A DNA stretch of 64,000 nucleotides from Sulfurimonas hydrogeniphila (GTDB lineage Bacteria > Campylobacterota > Campylobacteria > Campylobacterales > Sulfurimonadaceae). The stretch spans positions 2,232,001-2,296,000 of the forward strand of contig NZ_CP035534.1 in assembly GCF_009068765.1 (NCBI RefSeq). Reading direction: 5' to 3'. Positions within the stretch are counted from its first letter, which is position 1; each line of letters begins with the position of its first letter. Under the pieces are notes generated by a model. That model saw only the letters and a list, made by a program, of their open reading frames with translations, did not search any database and was not told the origin of the DNA. Made by a program: the position numbers and the translations under genes. This document shows, in pieces, positions 16,360-23,540 of this stretch.

Positions 16360-17043
16360 TTATTCTATGGGTTTTAACTCGTTTTTAGCATCAATTTTAA
16401 ACTTGTTGAAGGTTGTTTTATCAATATCTAAACTATTTTCCATTATGTCAAATGCTTTTTCTAATTTATCTTCAGAAAAATATTTTAATGCTAAACTATT
16501 GTATTCATCTATAAATTCAGAGTACAGTTCTTTTGATTTTTTTATAAATGCAATTTTATACTCTTCAGTATTTTCACCTTTTGATTCATGTCCTGTGAAG
16601 GGGTCTAAAATTTTTGATTTCCATACTATATTCCAAGGTGCTGTAAATAAAAAAGGATTTTTAGTTTTTCCAAATATATGTGTAACTTGATAATTACTGA
16701 TTTTTTTCTTTTTTTCATTATCTTTTTTTATTGTTTTAGAAAATCCAGTTATCTTTTGTAATAATTGTGTAGGTTTAGTATTATTAGTTGAATCTTTTTT
16801 AATATTGTTATTATTTAATATAATTTTGAATAATTCTTGATATAAATATGTCCCTTTTGCATCTCTTCCATATCCTCTAATAAATACTTCATTATTGTTT
16901 TGAATAGAGTTAATTAAGCTTTTCCATTCTACTTTAATTTCATCTGGTTTTGGATAAATTGTATCTAGTTCAACGCCAAATTCTATAATATCTTGAAAAT
17001 CTATTTTAAAATGTTGAAAAAATGTTTGATATGCTTCTCTCAT
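16360..17043 (-). CDS. Unknown protein, second gene of a two-gene cassette
   Basis: 227 residues, not securely recognised. Conserved-looking segments are FIRGYGRDAKGTYLYQELFK and YQVTHIFGKTKNPFLFTAPW followed by NIVWKSKILDPFTGHESKG. The His, Asn and Trp in the second segment recall HNH-type nucleases, but I cannot identify a full motif. The middle (about 85-115) is a lysine-rich linker. No signal peptide or membrane helix. It starts 12 bases after the small HTH-like gene. A nuclease or toxin with its regulator is a possible reading only. Confidence 0.65.
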   Translation of the reverse strand: MREAYQTFFQHFKIDFQDIIEFGVELDTIYPKPDEIKVEWKSLINSIQNNNEVFIRGYGRDAKGTYLYQELFKIILNNNNIKKDSTNNTKPTQLLQKITGFSKTIKKDNEKKKKISNYQVTHIFGKTKNPFLFTAPWNIVWKSKILDPFTGHESKGENTEEYKIAFIKKSKELYSEFIDEYNSLALKYFSEDKLEKAFDIMENSLDIDKTTFNKFKIDAKNELKPIE

Positions 17044-17055
17044 TAATACCCTTGA

Positions 17056-17283
17056 CTATTTGATTTGAACATATTTAGCTAGTTTAATACCTTTGCTAAT
17101 CTCTGCTTGATATGAAGGGCCTTTATCAATGCCCGATATTTCAATAATTTCTTTATTTGAAGCATTACAGTTTTTTAACTCTTCTGAATATTGAATTCCA
17201 AAAAGTCTTATCATTGTTGGCCCATCATCTAAATTATTTTCATACATTCTTTTTAATGCTGATGCTAAATCTTGTTTTGTCAT
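17056..17283 (-). CDS. Small HTH-like protein, first gene of the two-gene cassette
   Basis: 75 residues beginning MTKQDLASALKRMYENNLDD, with GPTMIRLFGIQYSEELKN and NASNKEIIEISGIDKGPSYQ. The spacing of helices and the NKEIIEISGI segment suggest a winged or simple helix-turn-helix. The ATG stands 18 bases after a GTTATCT box of the attC-like site, as expected for a cassette first gene; AAGGAACC is the ribosome site. Function unknown; probably acts with its partner. Confidence 0.65.
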   Translation of the reverse strand: MTKQDLASALKRMYENNLDDGPTMIRLFGIQYSEELKNCNASNKEIIEISGIDKGPSYQAEISKGIKLAKYVQIK

Positions 17284-17302
17284 TTTGAGGTTCCTTGTGT
17301 AA

Positions 17303-17370
17303 GATAACGTTTGTCGTGAGCGATAATTTTCCCGTTAGGGTAAATTATTGCGTTCCTCGTACTTGTTAAC
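17303..17370 (-). repeat. attC-like site
   Basis: Ends GATAAC (17303-17308) and GTTAAC (17365-17370), inner arms GAG-C-GATAATTT and AAATTAT-T-GC...CTC around a centre TCCCGTTAGGGT. The sequence differs from the other short sites but keeps their architecture. The stop codon of the DUF91-like gene lies inside its right end. Confidence 0.7.
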
Positions 17371-18361
17371 TTTCGTCAATCTGATATCCTAGCTTTCGCA
17401 TGTCGTTAACAAAGTCTTCTATGTTTCCAACTCCCCATTGATTTGAAATAGCATATTCTTCATTTCCAATTGTTACAGGCTCTCCATCTTTCAAGAAGTG
17501 TCTTGGTTGTCCATGTTTATTCGCTTTCTCAATTGCATCTTGTAGAGGTGCAAATAGTCTTTGATTTGAAAAGTTTTTTCTAAAGTCTTCAATATCATTT
17601 GGCGTATTGTCTTCAAAATATTTTTTCATTACAGCAAGGACTAACTTTCTTTTATTGTAAATTTCACCTTGAAATTTATAGTTTGTATAGTCCTTATCTG
17701 TCTGTCTTGCTTCTCGTCTTTGTGAAACTTGTTGCTTAATTTGAATTTGATAGTTTTCAGCTTCAGGCAAAGGGATTATCTGTTGTACATCAATTAAAAC
17801 TTTTTCATTAAGTTTATAGGGAACAAGCCTTATACATTTGATATCAATATTTCTTTCATTTAACCACATCACAGATGTTGTAATTTCTTTTGAAAAATTT
17901 GAAGAAACTAAAATTATTTTTACATCTAATGCAAAATCATCAGCTTGGTTTTCATCCCATTCTAAAAATTTTAAAAGATTGTTTTCTGCATCTTCTGATA
18001 TGTTTGATTTATCTAAATATTTTTGATAAATTTTTACAGTTCTTGAAAATGTCAATGTTGAAACCATTGAAGCATATCTAATTGCTTGAAGTTCCATATG
18101 TTCACCAGTTTCATCTCTTTTTAATTCAATAACAACTAAATTAGCTTCTTTATCAATAGCTAATAAATCTATTCTCCTTTTGCTTCCATCCCATTCGGAA
18201 AATTCTTCTGAAATAACAAGACAATCAGGAGCAATAATATCAATTTGTTTTTTCAATGCATCTTGAAGATTCGTTCTTTCAAGTATATTTTCAACTTGAA
18301 AGCTCGTTCTATCAATTTTTTCTAAATTATTATTTATAGTATCGAAATCGAATATTGCCAT
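17366..18361 (-). CDS. DUF91/NucS-like PD-(D/E)XK protein
   Basis: 331 residues from MAIFDFDTINNNLEKIDRTS; I take the start at 18361 because an AAGGAAC ribosome site fits and the longer ORF to 18412 would run into the 154-base repeat. DCLVISEEFSEWDGSKRRID, LLAIDKEANLVVIELKRDET form the D...ExK core of the PD-(D/E)XK nuclease fold as in NucS/DUF91 proteins. The C-terminal part (about 240-331) looks like a second small domain with PRHFLKDGEPVTIGNEEYAI. Such proteins are common in genome islands. DNA cleavage is likely but not shown. Confidence 0.75.
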   Translation of the reverse strand: MAIFDFDTINNNLEKIDRTSFQVENILERTNLQDALKKQIDIIAPDCLVISEEFSEWDGSKRRIDLLAIDKEANLVVIELKRDETGEHMELQAIRYASMVSTLTFSRTVKIYQKYLDKSNISEDAENNLLKFLEWDENQADDFALDVKIILVSSNFSKEITTSVMWLNERNIDIKCIRLVPYKLNEKVLIDVQQIIPLPEAENYQIQIKQQVSQRREARQTDKDYTNYKFQGEIYNKRKLVLAVMKKYFEDNTPNDIEDFRKNFSNQRLFAPLQDAIEKANKHGQPRHFLKDGEPVTIGNEEYAISNQWGVGNIEDFVNDMRKLGYQIDES

Positions 18362-18382
18362 GTAAGTTCCTTTTAGTAAGTT

Positions 18383-18536
18383 AACGGGGGCGCGGGTGAA
18401 TGACGGCGACATCTGAAAATTTATTTTCTGATGTTGTTGCTCATTCCTCCCGCTTGTTATCTGGCGCTGTGCGACAGATGACTAGCGGGTGTTCAACCCG
18501 CGCCCCCGTTATCCGGTCACGCAGTGAGCGGATAAC
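18383..18536. repeat. 154-base structured repeat, copy 2
   Basis: Same sequence as 16131-16284 apart from one A/G change in the closing palindrome. It stands at the upstream (minus-strand 5') edge of the array, directly before the DUF91-like cassette, and its GTTATCC box (on the minus strand at 18536) is the outer boundary of the block. Confidence 0.85.
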
Positions 18537-18600
18537 TATTTATTAACGCACATTATAGGTAGAACAACCTTAAATCACACAATTAACTGTCAATATAAAT

Positions 18601-18634
18601 GTGTGTTATTTGTTAATTTTCGTACATAACACAC
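18601..18634. promoter_or_regulatory. Inverted repeat between the array and cobD
   Basis: GTGTGTTAT at 18601-18609 and ATAACACAC at 18626-18634, perfect 9-base arms with 16 bases between. It lies about 70 bases before cobD, so it may be an operator for the cobD-cbiP-cbiB operon; a leftover of the array edge is the alternative. The rest of 18537-18700 holds no gene; a weak -10 (GGTAAAAT) precedes the cobD ATG. Confidence 0.4.
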
Positions 18635-18700
18635 AAAATGTCGCTTAAAGTTTTTCTTTCAAACCAAGTAAAGTTAGTAAACTTTTGGTAAAATCCGCGT

Positions 18701-19711
18701 ATGAAACACGGTGCCAATATATATAAATATGCAAAACAACTCGGATGCAGCAGTGATGAGATTATAGACTTTTCATCAAACATCAATCTTTATCAACCCC
18801 AGAGTGCTTTACATGTAACCAATAGTACCATTGCAAAATATGCCCAAAGCAATTACACAACACTCAAAACGGCCATTGCACACAATTATGATTTGAAAAA
18901 ATCACAAATTTCTTTGTATAACGGAGCGACTGCCGCTGTTTATGCTTTGTTTGAGGCATTGAAACAAAAAAAAGTCACTTTGTATGCACCTCTGTACGGC
19001 GAATATGAAAAAGCGGCCCTCCAAAGCAAAAAAGATGTTTACAAAATCAACCGAATTGAAAATATCGACGCAACCGTTGCAAAAAAGTCCATTGTTGTTT
19101 TTGTCAACCCCTCTACGCCCGAAGGGAGTTTTTACGAACTTGCAACACTTTTTGCTTACTGGAAAAAGCAAAAATGTACCGTTATTTTGGACGAAAGCTT
19201 TTTGGAGTTTGAGAGTCATCCCTCTTTGCGGCAGATGATTCAAAACTATAAAAAACTCTATATCGTTCAGTCATTTTCCAAATTTTACAGCTGTGCAGGG
19301 GTGCGAATCGGTGCTGTTTTTTCAAACAAAAAAAATATCACAAAATTGCATCCGCCGCTTTGGAATATCTCTTCACTCGATGCGGCATTTTTGCAAAAAC
19401 GTCTTGGCGATAAAACTTTTAGAGAAAAAAGCCGCCAACTGCATACGATACAAAAACAGGAACTGCTTGATATTCTAAAAAAATGCGGACTTTTTGAACA
19501 GATTGTCCAAAGTGATGCAAACTTCATTCTGACACAATCATCACAGGCGGAAGAAATTTTTTCTCATCTGCTCAGACAGAAGATACTCGTCAGAACCTGC
19601 GGCAGTTTTGATTATCTTACAGACAGATGGCTTCGCTTTGCCGTAAAAGACAAACAATCACATACAGCGCTGCAAAATGCACTTACAACTTACCCAGGAG
19701 AAAACCAATGA
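18701..19711 (+). CDS. cobD: L-threonine-O-3-phosphate decarboxylase
   Basis: PLP enzyme that makes (R)-1-amino-2-propanol phosphate, the linker of the nucleotide loop. 336 residues, class I/II aminotransferase fold. MKHGANIYKYAKQLGCSSDE and IIDFSSNINLY at the N-terminus are the CobD signature; VILDESFLEF holds the PLP-contact Asp; IVQSFSKFYSCAGVRIGAVF contains the PLP lysine (SFSK). First gene of a plus-strand operon with the thioredoxin-like gene, cbiP and cbiB. Histidinol-phosphate aminotransferase is the nearest alternative, made unlikely by context. Confidence 0.9.
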   Translation: MKHGANIYKYAKQLGCSSDEIIDFSSNINLYQPQSALHVTNSTIAKYAQSNYTTLKTAIAHNYDLKKSQISLYNGATAAVYALFEALKQKKVTLYAPLYGEYEKAALQSKKDVYKINRIENIDATVAKKSIVVFVNPSTPEGSFYELATLFAYWKKQKCTVILDESFLEFESHPSLRQMIQNYKKLYIVQSFSKFYSCAGVRIGAVFSNKKNITKLHPPLWNISSLDAAFLQKRLGDKTFREKSRQLHTIQKQELLDILKKCGLFEQIVQSDANFILTQSSQAEEIFSHLLRQKILVRTCGSFDYLTDRWLRFAVKDKQSHTALQNALTTYPGENQ

Positions 19712-20139
19712 AAATTATACTTAGCCTGCTACTCGTAGCCTTTAGCCTTTTCGCTCGCGCTGATTTGGACGAATACGCCCAGAAAATGGGCTTTCAACGC
19801 GATTATTACGCAGCCCTTGCCAAAGCAAAAAAAGAGCAGCGTCCCCTGATGCTTGTCGTGACCAAAGCAGAATGTCCCTGGTGCGACCGTCTCGAAGACC
19901 GCACTTTTACCAATCCGACAGTGCATAAACGCTTAAACAAAGAAGTGGTTGTTGTGCTTGTATATAAGAATTTTGATGAGGGAGAATACCCTGCCGAAAA
20001 ATTTCCAGCACCCTTTAGCCCCCGTATCTTTTTCGTTGACCCTGCTACGCAAAAAACACTGCTTATTGTTAACGGCTATGTCAAAGCAGACAGCTTTCTT
20101 CAAGAACTCGATACACTGCAAATGCTGTGGCGCAAATAA
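19708..20139 (+). CDS. Exported thioredoxin-fold protein
   Basis: 143 residues. Start at 19708 (MKIILSLLLVAFSLFARA, a signal peptide) with AGGAG seven bases upstream; the ATG overlaps the cobD stop as ATGA. The mature protein has MLVVTKAECPWCDRLEDRTF with a CPWC redox site and RIFFVDPATQKTLL, as in thioredoxin_7/DUF255-like proteins. Probably a periplasmic thiol oxidoreductase. Its place between cobD and cbiP is conserved in my memory of related genomes only weakly; a B12 role is not evident. Confidence 0.82.
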   Translation: MKIILSLLLVAFSLFARADLDEYAQKMGFQRDYYAALAKAKKEQRPLMLVVTKAECPWCDRLEDRTFTNPTVHKRLNKEVVVVLVYKNFDEGEYPAEKFPAPFSPRIFFVDPATQKTLLIVNGYVKADSFLQELDTLQMLWRK

Positions 20140-20142
20140 GCT

Positions 20143-21534
20143 ATGCACTCTCTGAGCATATTCGGCACCAGCAGTGATGCGGGCAAATCAACACTTGCCT
20201 TTGCCCTGACCTATCTTTTACATCACAGAGGTTTACATGTAGCCCCTTTCAAAGCACAGAATGTCTCGAACAATTCGCTTGTTACCGACATTGACAACGG
20301 TGAAATAGCCATTCCTCAGGCCTTTGCTGCCGAATCTATCGGGCTCAAAACTACCCCTCTTTTTAATCCCATACTCTTAAAATCAGGCGGAGCGAGCAGA
20401 GCCCACATGATTATCAACGGTAAAAGTGTCGGCGATACGGATGTCTGGAGCTATTACAAAGACATAAACCGGCTCAAACCCATCGTCAAAAAAGCATTTG
20501 CTTCTTTGCAAAAAGAGTATGACTGTATCATTGCCGAGGGGGCGGGCAGTCCGGTTGAGCTCAATCTGATGAGCAAAGACCTCTCAAACATCTATGTAGC
20601 CCAGGAATTTCAAACAAAGATAGTACTTGTCGCAGACATTCAAAGAGGCGGTGTTTTTGCCTCCATTTACGGAGTTTACAATCTTTTGCCGAAAAAACTG
20701 CGTAAAAATGTCATCGGTGTAATTGTCAATAAATTTCAGGGTGACATGTCTTTGTTTGATGAGGGGGTCCAAATCATTGAGAAAGATTTTGGCATCAAAG
20801 TTTTAGGTGTCGTTCCTTTTAAACCCTTTAATCTCGGCTTTGAAGACTCTGCTTCACTGATGGGCTACACACAGGACACTTCCAAATCCATCATAAAAGT
20901 CGGTGTTGTCAAACTTCCGCACATCAGTAACTTTACTGATTTTGAGCCTCTTGTTGCGGATGCGGAAATTGAGCTGAACTTTATTGAGAGTGTGAATGAA
21001 GCAAAACATTATGATCTGCTCATCATTCCCGGAAGCAAGCGGGTTGTCGATGATTTGCTTTGGCTGAAAAAACGCGGTTTTGAAACTCTCTTAGATGACA
21101 AACAGAGACACGTCATAGCGATCTGTGGAGGTTATGAGATGCTGTTTGAGCAAATTCTTGACCCCGAGCATATAGAATCAGAAAAAGAAGTGACACAGGG
21201 ATTTGGACGTTTTAAAGGAGATGTTGTTTTTCAAAAAGAAAAAATTGTACAAAAAGGCTGTTATAACCTCCAAGGCGTTATGGTAAAAGGATATGAGATT
21301 CACAACGCTGTCGCCAAAAAACGTGCCAAAAAAAAGAAAAACCTCTACGGCACCTTTGTTCACGGGCTTTTTGAAAGCGATGCCTTTCGCTATAAAGTTT
21401 TTCACAGACTCAACAAAAAGTACAAAGGTTATAATTTTAAAGCATTTAAAAAAGAGACCATTGCCGACTTTGCCGAGCATATCGCTTTACATGTAAACAT
21501 AGACGCTATCCACAAGGCACTGGATGATACATAA
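20143..21534 (+). CDS. cbiP: Cobyric acid synthase
   Basis: Amidates side chains b, d, e and g of adenosylcobyrinate diamide with glutamine and ATP. 463 residues: N-terminal LSIFGTSSDAGKSTLAFALT and PFKAQNVSNNSLVTDIDNGE, then IIAEGAGSPVELNL and QRGGVFASIYGVY; C-terminal amidotransferase with IPGSKRVVDDL, nucleophile in AICGGYEML and His in GTFVHGLFES. Slightly shorter than the usual 480-500. Eleven-base overlap with cbiB. Confidence 0.95.
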   Translation: MHSLSIFGTSSDAGKSTLAFALTYLLHHRGLHVAPFKAQNVSNNSLVTDIDNGEIAIPQAFAAESIGLKTTPLFNPILLKSGGASRAHMIINGKSVGDTDVWSYYKDINRLKPIVKKAFASLQKEYDCIIAEGAGSPVELNLMSKDLSNIYVAQEFQTKIVLVADIQRGGVFASIYGVYNLLPKKLRKNVIGVIVNKFQGDMSLFDEGVQIIEKDFGIKVLGVVPFKPFNLGFEDSASLMGYTQDTSKSIIKVGVVKLPHISNFTDFEPLVADAEIELNFIESVNEAKHYDLLIIPGSKRVVDDLLWLKKRGFETLLDDKQRHVIAICGGYEMLFEQILDPEHIESEKEVTQGFGRFKGDVVFQKEKIVQKGCYNLQGVMVKGYEIHNAVAKKRAKKKKNLYGTFVHGLFESDAFRYKVFHRLNKKYKGYNFKAFKKETIADFAEHIALHVNIDAIHKALDDT

Positions 21535-22369
21535 TATTTTCATCGCACTCTTTGCCTACCTCATCGACAGAAAATTCGGGGAGTTCTCCTTCATAAAACA
21601 TCCTGTAATCGTTATAGGAGAGATTATCACTTTTTTTGAGGAAAAATTTTACAAGGACTCTGTAACACGCGGCTGTTTGTTAGTTCTGTTTGTGCTGGGA
21701 ACTATGAGTTTTTTCACTGTTTCACTCTACCTCTATCTGCAGCTTTTCAACACCTTTGTAAACATTCTCATCAGCTCCTTTATTGCCTCCATGTTTATCG
21801 CCCATAAGATGCTGCGAGACTCTGTACGGAATGTCTTACATGTAAAGAACAAAAAAGAAGCTATTGCCATGCTGGTATCACGCGACACGCAGGAGATGAG
21901 TGAAAGTGATGTCTATAAGGCAGCGATTGAGACCTATGCCGAAAATCTGAGTGACGGCGTTGTCGCCCCGCTCTTTTATCTGCTGCTGTTTAATCTGCCG
22001 GGCATTGTCATTTACAAAGCCGTTAACACAATGGACTCTATGGTCGGCTACAGAAATGAGAAATATGAAAAATTCGGCAAATGTGCGGCAAAACTTGACG
22101 ATATTGCGAACTTCATTCCCTCAAGGCTGACGGCACTGCTTATTATGCTTCTTGCAAAACAAAAAAACATTTTTGCTTTTTATGCAGACGGAAAAAAGCA
22201 CGAGAGCCCCAATGCAGGACATCCCATCACTGCCATGGCACTGGCTTTACATGTAAAGCTTGGCGGAGACACATCTTACTTTGGCAAACTCAAGAAAAAA
22301 GCGCATTTTGGCGAAGGCAAAACAAAAATAGAAAAAGCAGATGTGCAAAATGCTTTGAAACTTCTCTAA
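21524..22369 (+). CDS. cbiB: Adenosylcobinamide-phosphate synthase
   Basis: Joins aminopropanol phosphate to adenosylcobyric acid in the inner membrane. 281 residues with about four to five hydrophobic segments. FAYLIDRKFGEFSFIKHPVI near the N-terminus, MLVSRDTQEMSESDVYKAAI and ETYAENLSDGVVAPLFYLLL, NTMDSMVGYRNEKYEKFG and ESPNAGHPITAMALAL are the CbiB motifs in order. Last B12 gene of the operon. Contains two LHVK-coding palindromes (21836 and 22246). Confidence 0.94.
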   Translation: MIHNIFIALFAYLIDRKFGEFSFIKHPVIVIGEIITFFEEKFYKDSVTRGCLLVLFVLGTMSFFTVSLYLYLQLFNTFVNILISSFIASMFIAHKMLRDSVRNVLHVKNKKEAIAMLVSRDTQEMSESDVYKAAIETYAENLSDGVVAPLFYLLLFNLPGIVIYKAVNTMDSMVGYRNEKYEKFGKCAAKLDDIANFIPSRLTALLIMLLAKQKNIFAFYADGKKHESPNAGHPITAMALALHVKLGGDTSYFGKLKKKAHFGEGKTKIEKADVQNALKLL

Positions 22370-22395
22370 AGCAAATCATTCACAGTAATTTTTGC

Positions 22396-22401
22396 TATAA
22401 T
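22396..22401 (+). promoter_or_regulatory. -10 box seven bases before the AraC-type gene
   Basis: TATAAT ends seven bases before the ATG at 22409, leaving no room for a ribosome site; suggests a leaderless transcript. Confidence 0.45.
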
Positions 22402-22408
22402 TTACATC

Positions 22409-23284
22409 ATGAAGCGAGAAACACTCAATAAAAAAACACAGATATCAAATGATATACTCTTCTATATATATACACATATTGATACCGACATCAATATGGA
22501 TGAGCTGGCCCAGCAGTTTAACATCAGCAAAGTCTATATGCACAAGATCTACAAAGAGGTTTTCGGAAGAAATATTTATGAAAGCATCAAATCTATCAGG
22601 TTGCAAAAAGCCTCTTCTTTGCTGCTGACAAACAAATATTCCACTATCACCCAGATAGCCGCTTTGTGCGGATACAGCTCACAGACCTCTTTCATTCGTG
22701 TTTTTAAAGAGAGATTTTCCATGACTCCTACGGCATGGAAAAAAGGCGGACACAAAGAGTACTCCCAAACTATTCTTGCAGAATCAAAAAAAGCAATCGC
22801 CTCCAATGCAAACTATAATAACATTGAAGCAACTATAGTCAATATGCCGCAAATCGAAGTTTACTATATGCGACACAACGGCTACAATGACCAAATCAAA
22901 CAAACCTGGCAGAAAGTGCAGACATGGACCTACAGCAACAATATCAAAGACTACGAGCATATTGCCCTTTTTCATGACAACCCTACGGTCACACACCTTG
23001 AAGAGTGCCAGTATGTCGCCTGCATAAAAGTCAATGATAAAAGCAAAATTGATTATGAAAGACTGCCAAAACTCAACATTGCAAAAGGTGTCTATGCCAA
23101 ATTTGACATTACCGGTGCCGATGGAGATTTTTTACACTTTTTATACTGGGTTTACACAGAATGGCTTCCAAACAGCGAATACGAAACAACGACCCAACCA
23201 CCCTACGCAATCTACAAAAAGAACAAATATCTCTCTGATGACAATCATTTTGATTTAAGCTTTTACCTCTCAATCAAGTTTTAA
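22409..23284 (+). CDS. AraC-family regulator with GyrI-like ligand domain
   Basis: 291 residues. N-terminal double helix-turn-helix (about 20-115): NMDELAQQFNISKVYMHKIY and STITQIAALCGYSSQTSFIR followed by VFKERFSMTPTAWKK, a standard AraC pattern. C-terminal GyrI-like domain (about 135-291) with PQIEVYYMRHNGYNDQIKQT. This order resembles Rob and SoxS-like effector binders that sense small molecules. No ligand can be inferred. It stands alone after cbiB and before icd. Confidence 0.85.
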   Translation: MKRETLNKKTQISNDILFYIYTHIDTDINMDELAQQFNISKVYMHKIYKEVFGRNIYESIKSIRLQKASSLLLTNKYSTITQIAALCGYSSQTSFIRVFKERFSMTPTAWKKGGHKEYSQTILAESKKAIASNANYNNIEATIVNMPQIEVYYMRHNGYNDQIKQTWQKVQTWTYSNNIKDYEHIALFHDNPTVTHLEECQYVACIKVNDKSKIDYERLPKLNIAKGVYAKFDITGADGDFLHFLYWVYTEWLPNSEYETTTQPPYAIYKKNKYLSDDNHFDLSFYLSIKF

Positions 23285-23307
23285 CACAAACCCTTTAAAA
23301 CAGGCAT

Positions 23308-23347
23308 ATTCAGAATGGTCAGTTTTTCAAAAGTAAAAATTCTGAAT
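23308..23347. terminator. Inverted repeat after the AraC-type gene
   Basis: ATTCAGAAT (23308-23316) and ATTCTGAAT (23339-23347) are exact complements with 22 bases between. No T run follows, so it may be a weak terminator or an operator. Confidence 0.35.
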
Positions 23348-23477
23348 AAAAATTGAAGATATTTAGAATAATATTTGTGTATAAACAGATTAAAAATAGA
23401 TAATTTTAACAATAAAACCTGTAAAGACTTAATCTTTTATTTTTATTAAAATACCGGCATGTTTTCAAATGTAGGTG

Positions 23478-23503
23478 GAAATCATTATCAAAATGATGAT
23501 TTC
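23478..23503. promoter_or_regulatory. Fur-box-like palindrome before icd
   Basis: GAAATCAT and ATGATGATTTC form an imperfect palindrome around TATCAAA, rich in the ATCATT/AATGAT steps of Fur sites. It ends 38 bases before the icd start, between promoter and ribosome site (AAGGAG at 23528-23533). The rest of 23285-23540 carries no gene; it is AT-rich and likely holds the icd promoter. Confidence 0.4.
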
Positions 23504-23540
23504 TCAAATATTATGAAGGATTTTATTAAGGAGAATTAAA

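Larger units (their letters stand above)
14057..18536 (-). mobile_element. Integron-like gene-cassette array without integrase (CALIN)
   Basis: All genes in this block lie on the minus strand, while both neighbours are plus-strand B12 genes. Reading on the minus strand, each cassette is an ORF followed by an imperfect palindrome bounded by (A)ACAAC or GATAAC and GTTGT or GTTATC, and the next ORF starts 10-25 bases after the GTT. Three short sites (15042-15105, 16279-16344, 17303-17370), one degraded site (14057-14136) and two long sites inside a 154-base repeat are present. Cargo is typical of cassettes. No integrase gene is seen next to it. The core TACATGTA palindrome, common elsewhere in the window, is absent here, which fits foreign origin. 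Confidence 0.75.

Noticed and set aside
18361-18412. N-terminal extension of the DUF91-like protein to 18412
   Set aside because: It would be encoded by the 154-base repeat, and a better ribosome site stands before 18361.
18510-18536. Match of GTGAGCGGATAAC to part of the E. coli lac operator (also at 16272-16284)
   Set aside because: Only 13 bases match, no other vector-like sequence is near, and both copies are part of the 154-base palindromic element. Chance or convergence on a palindrome is more likely than contamination.
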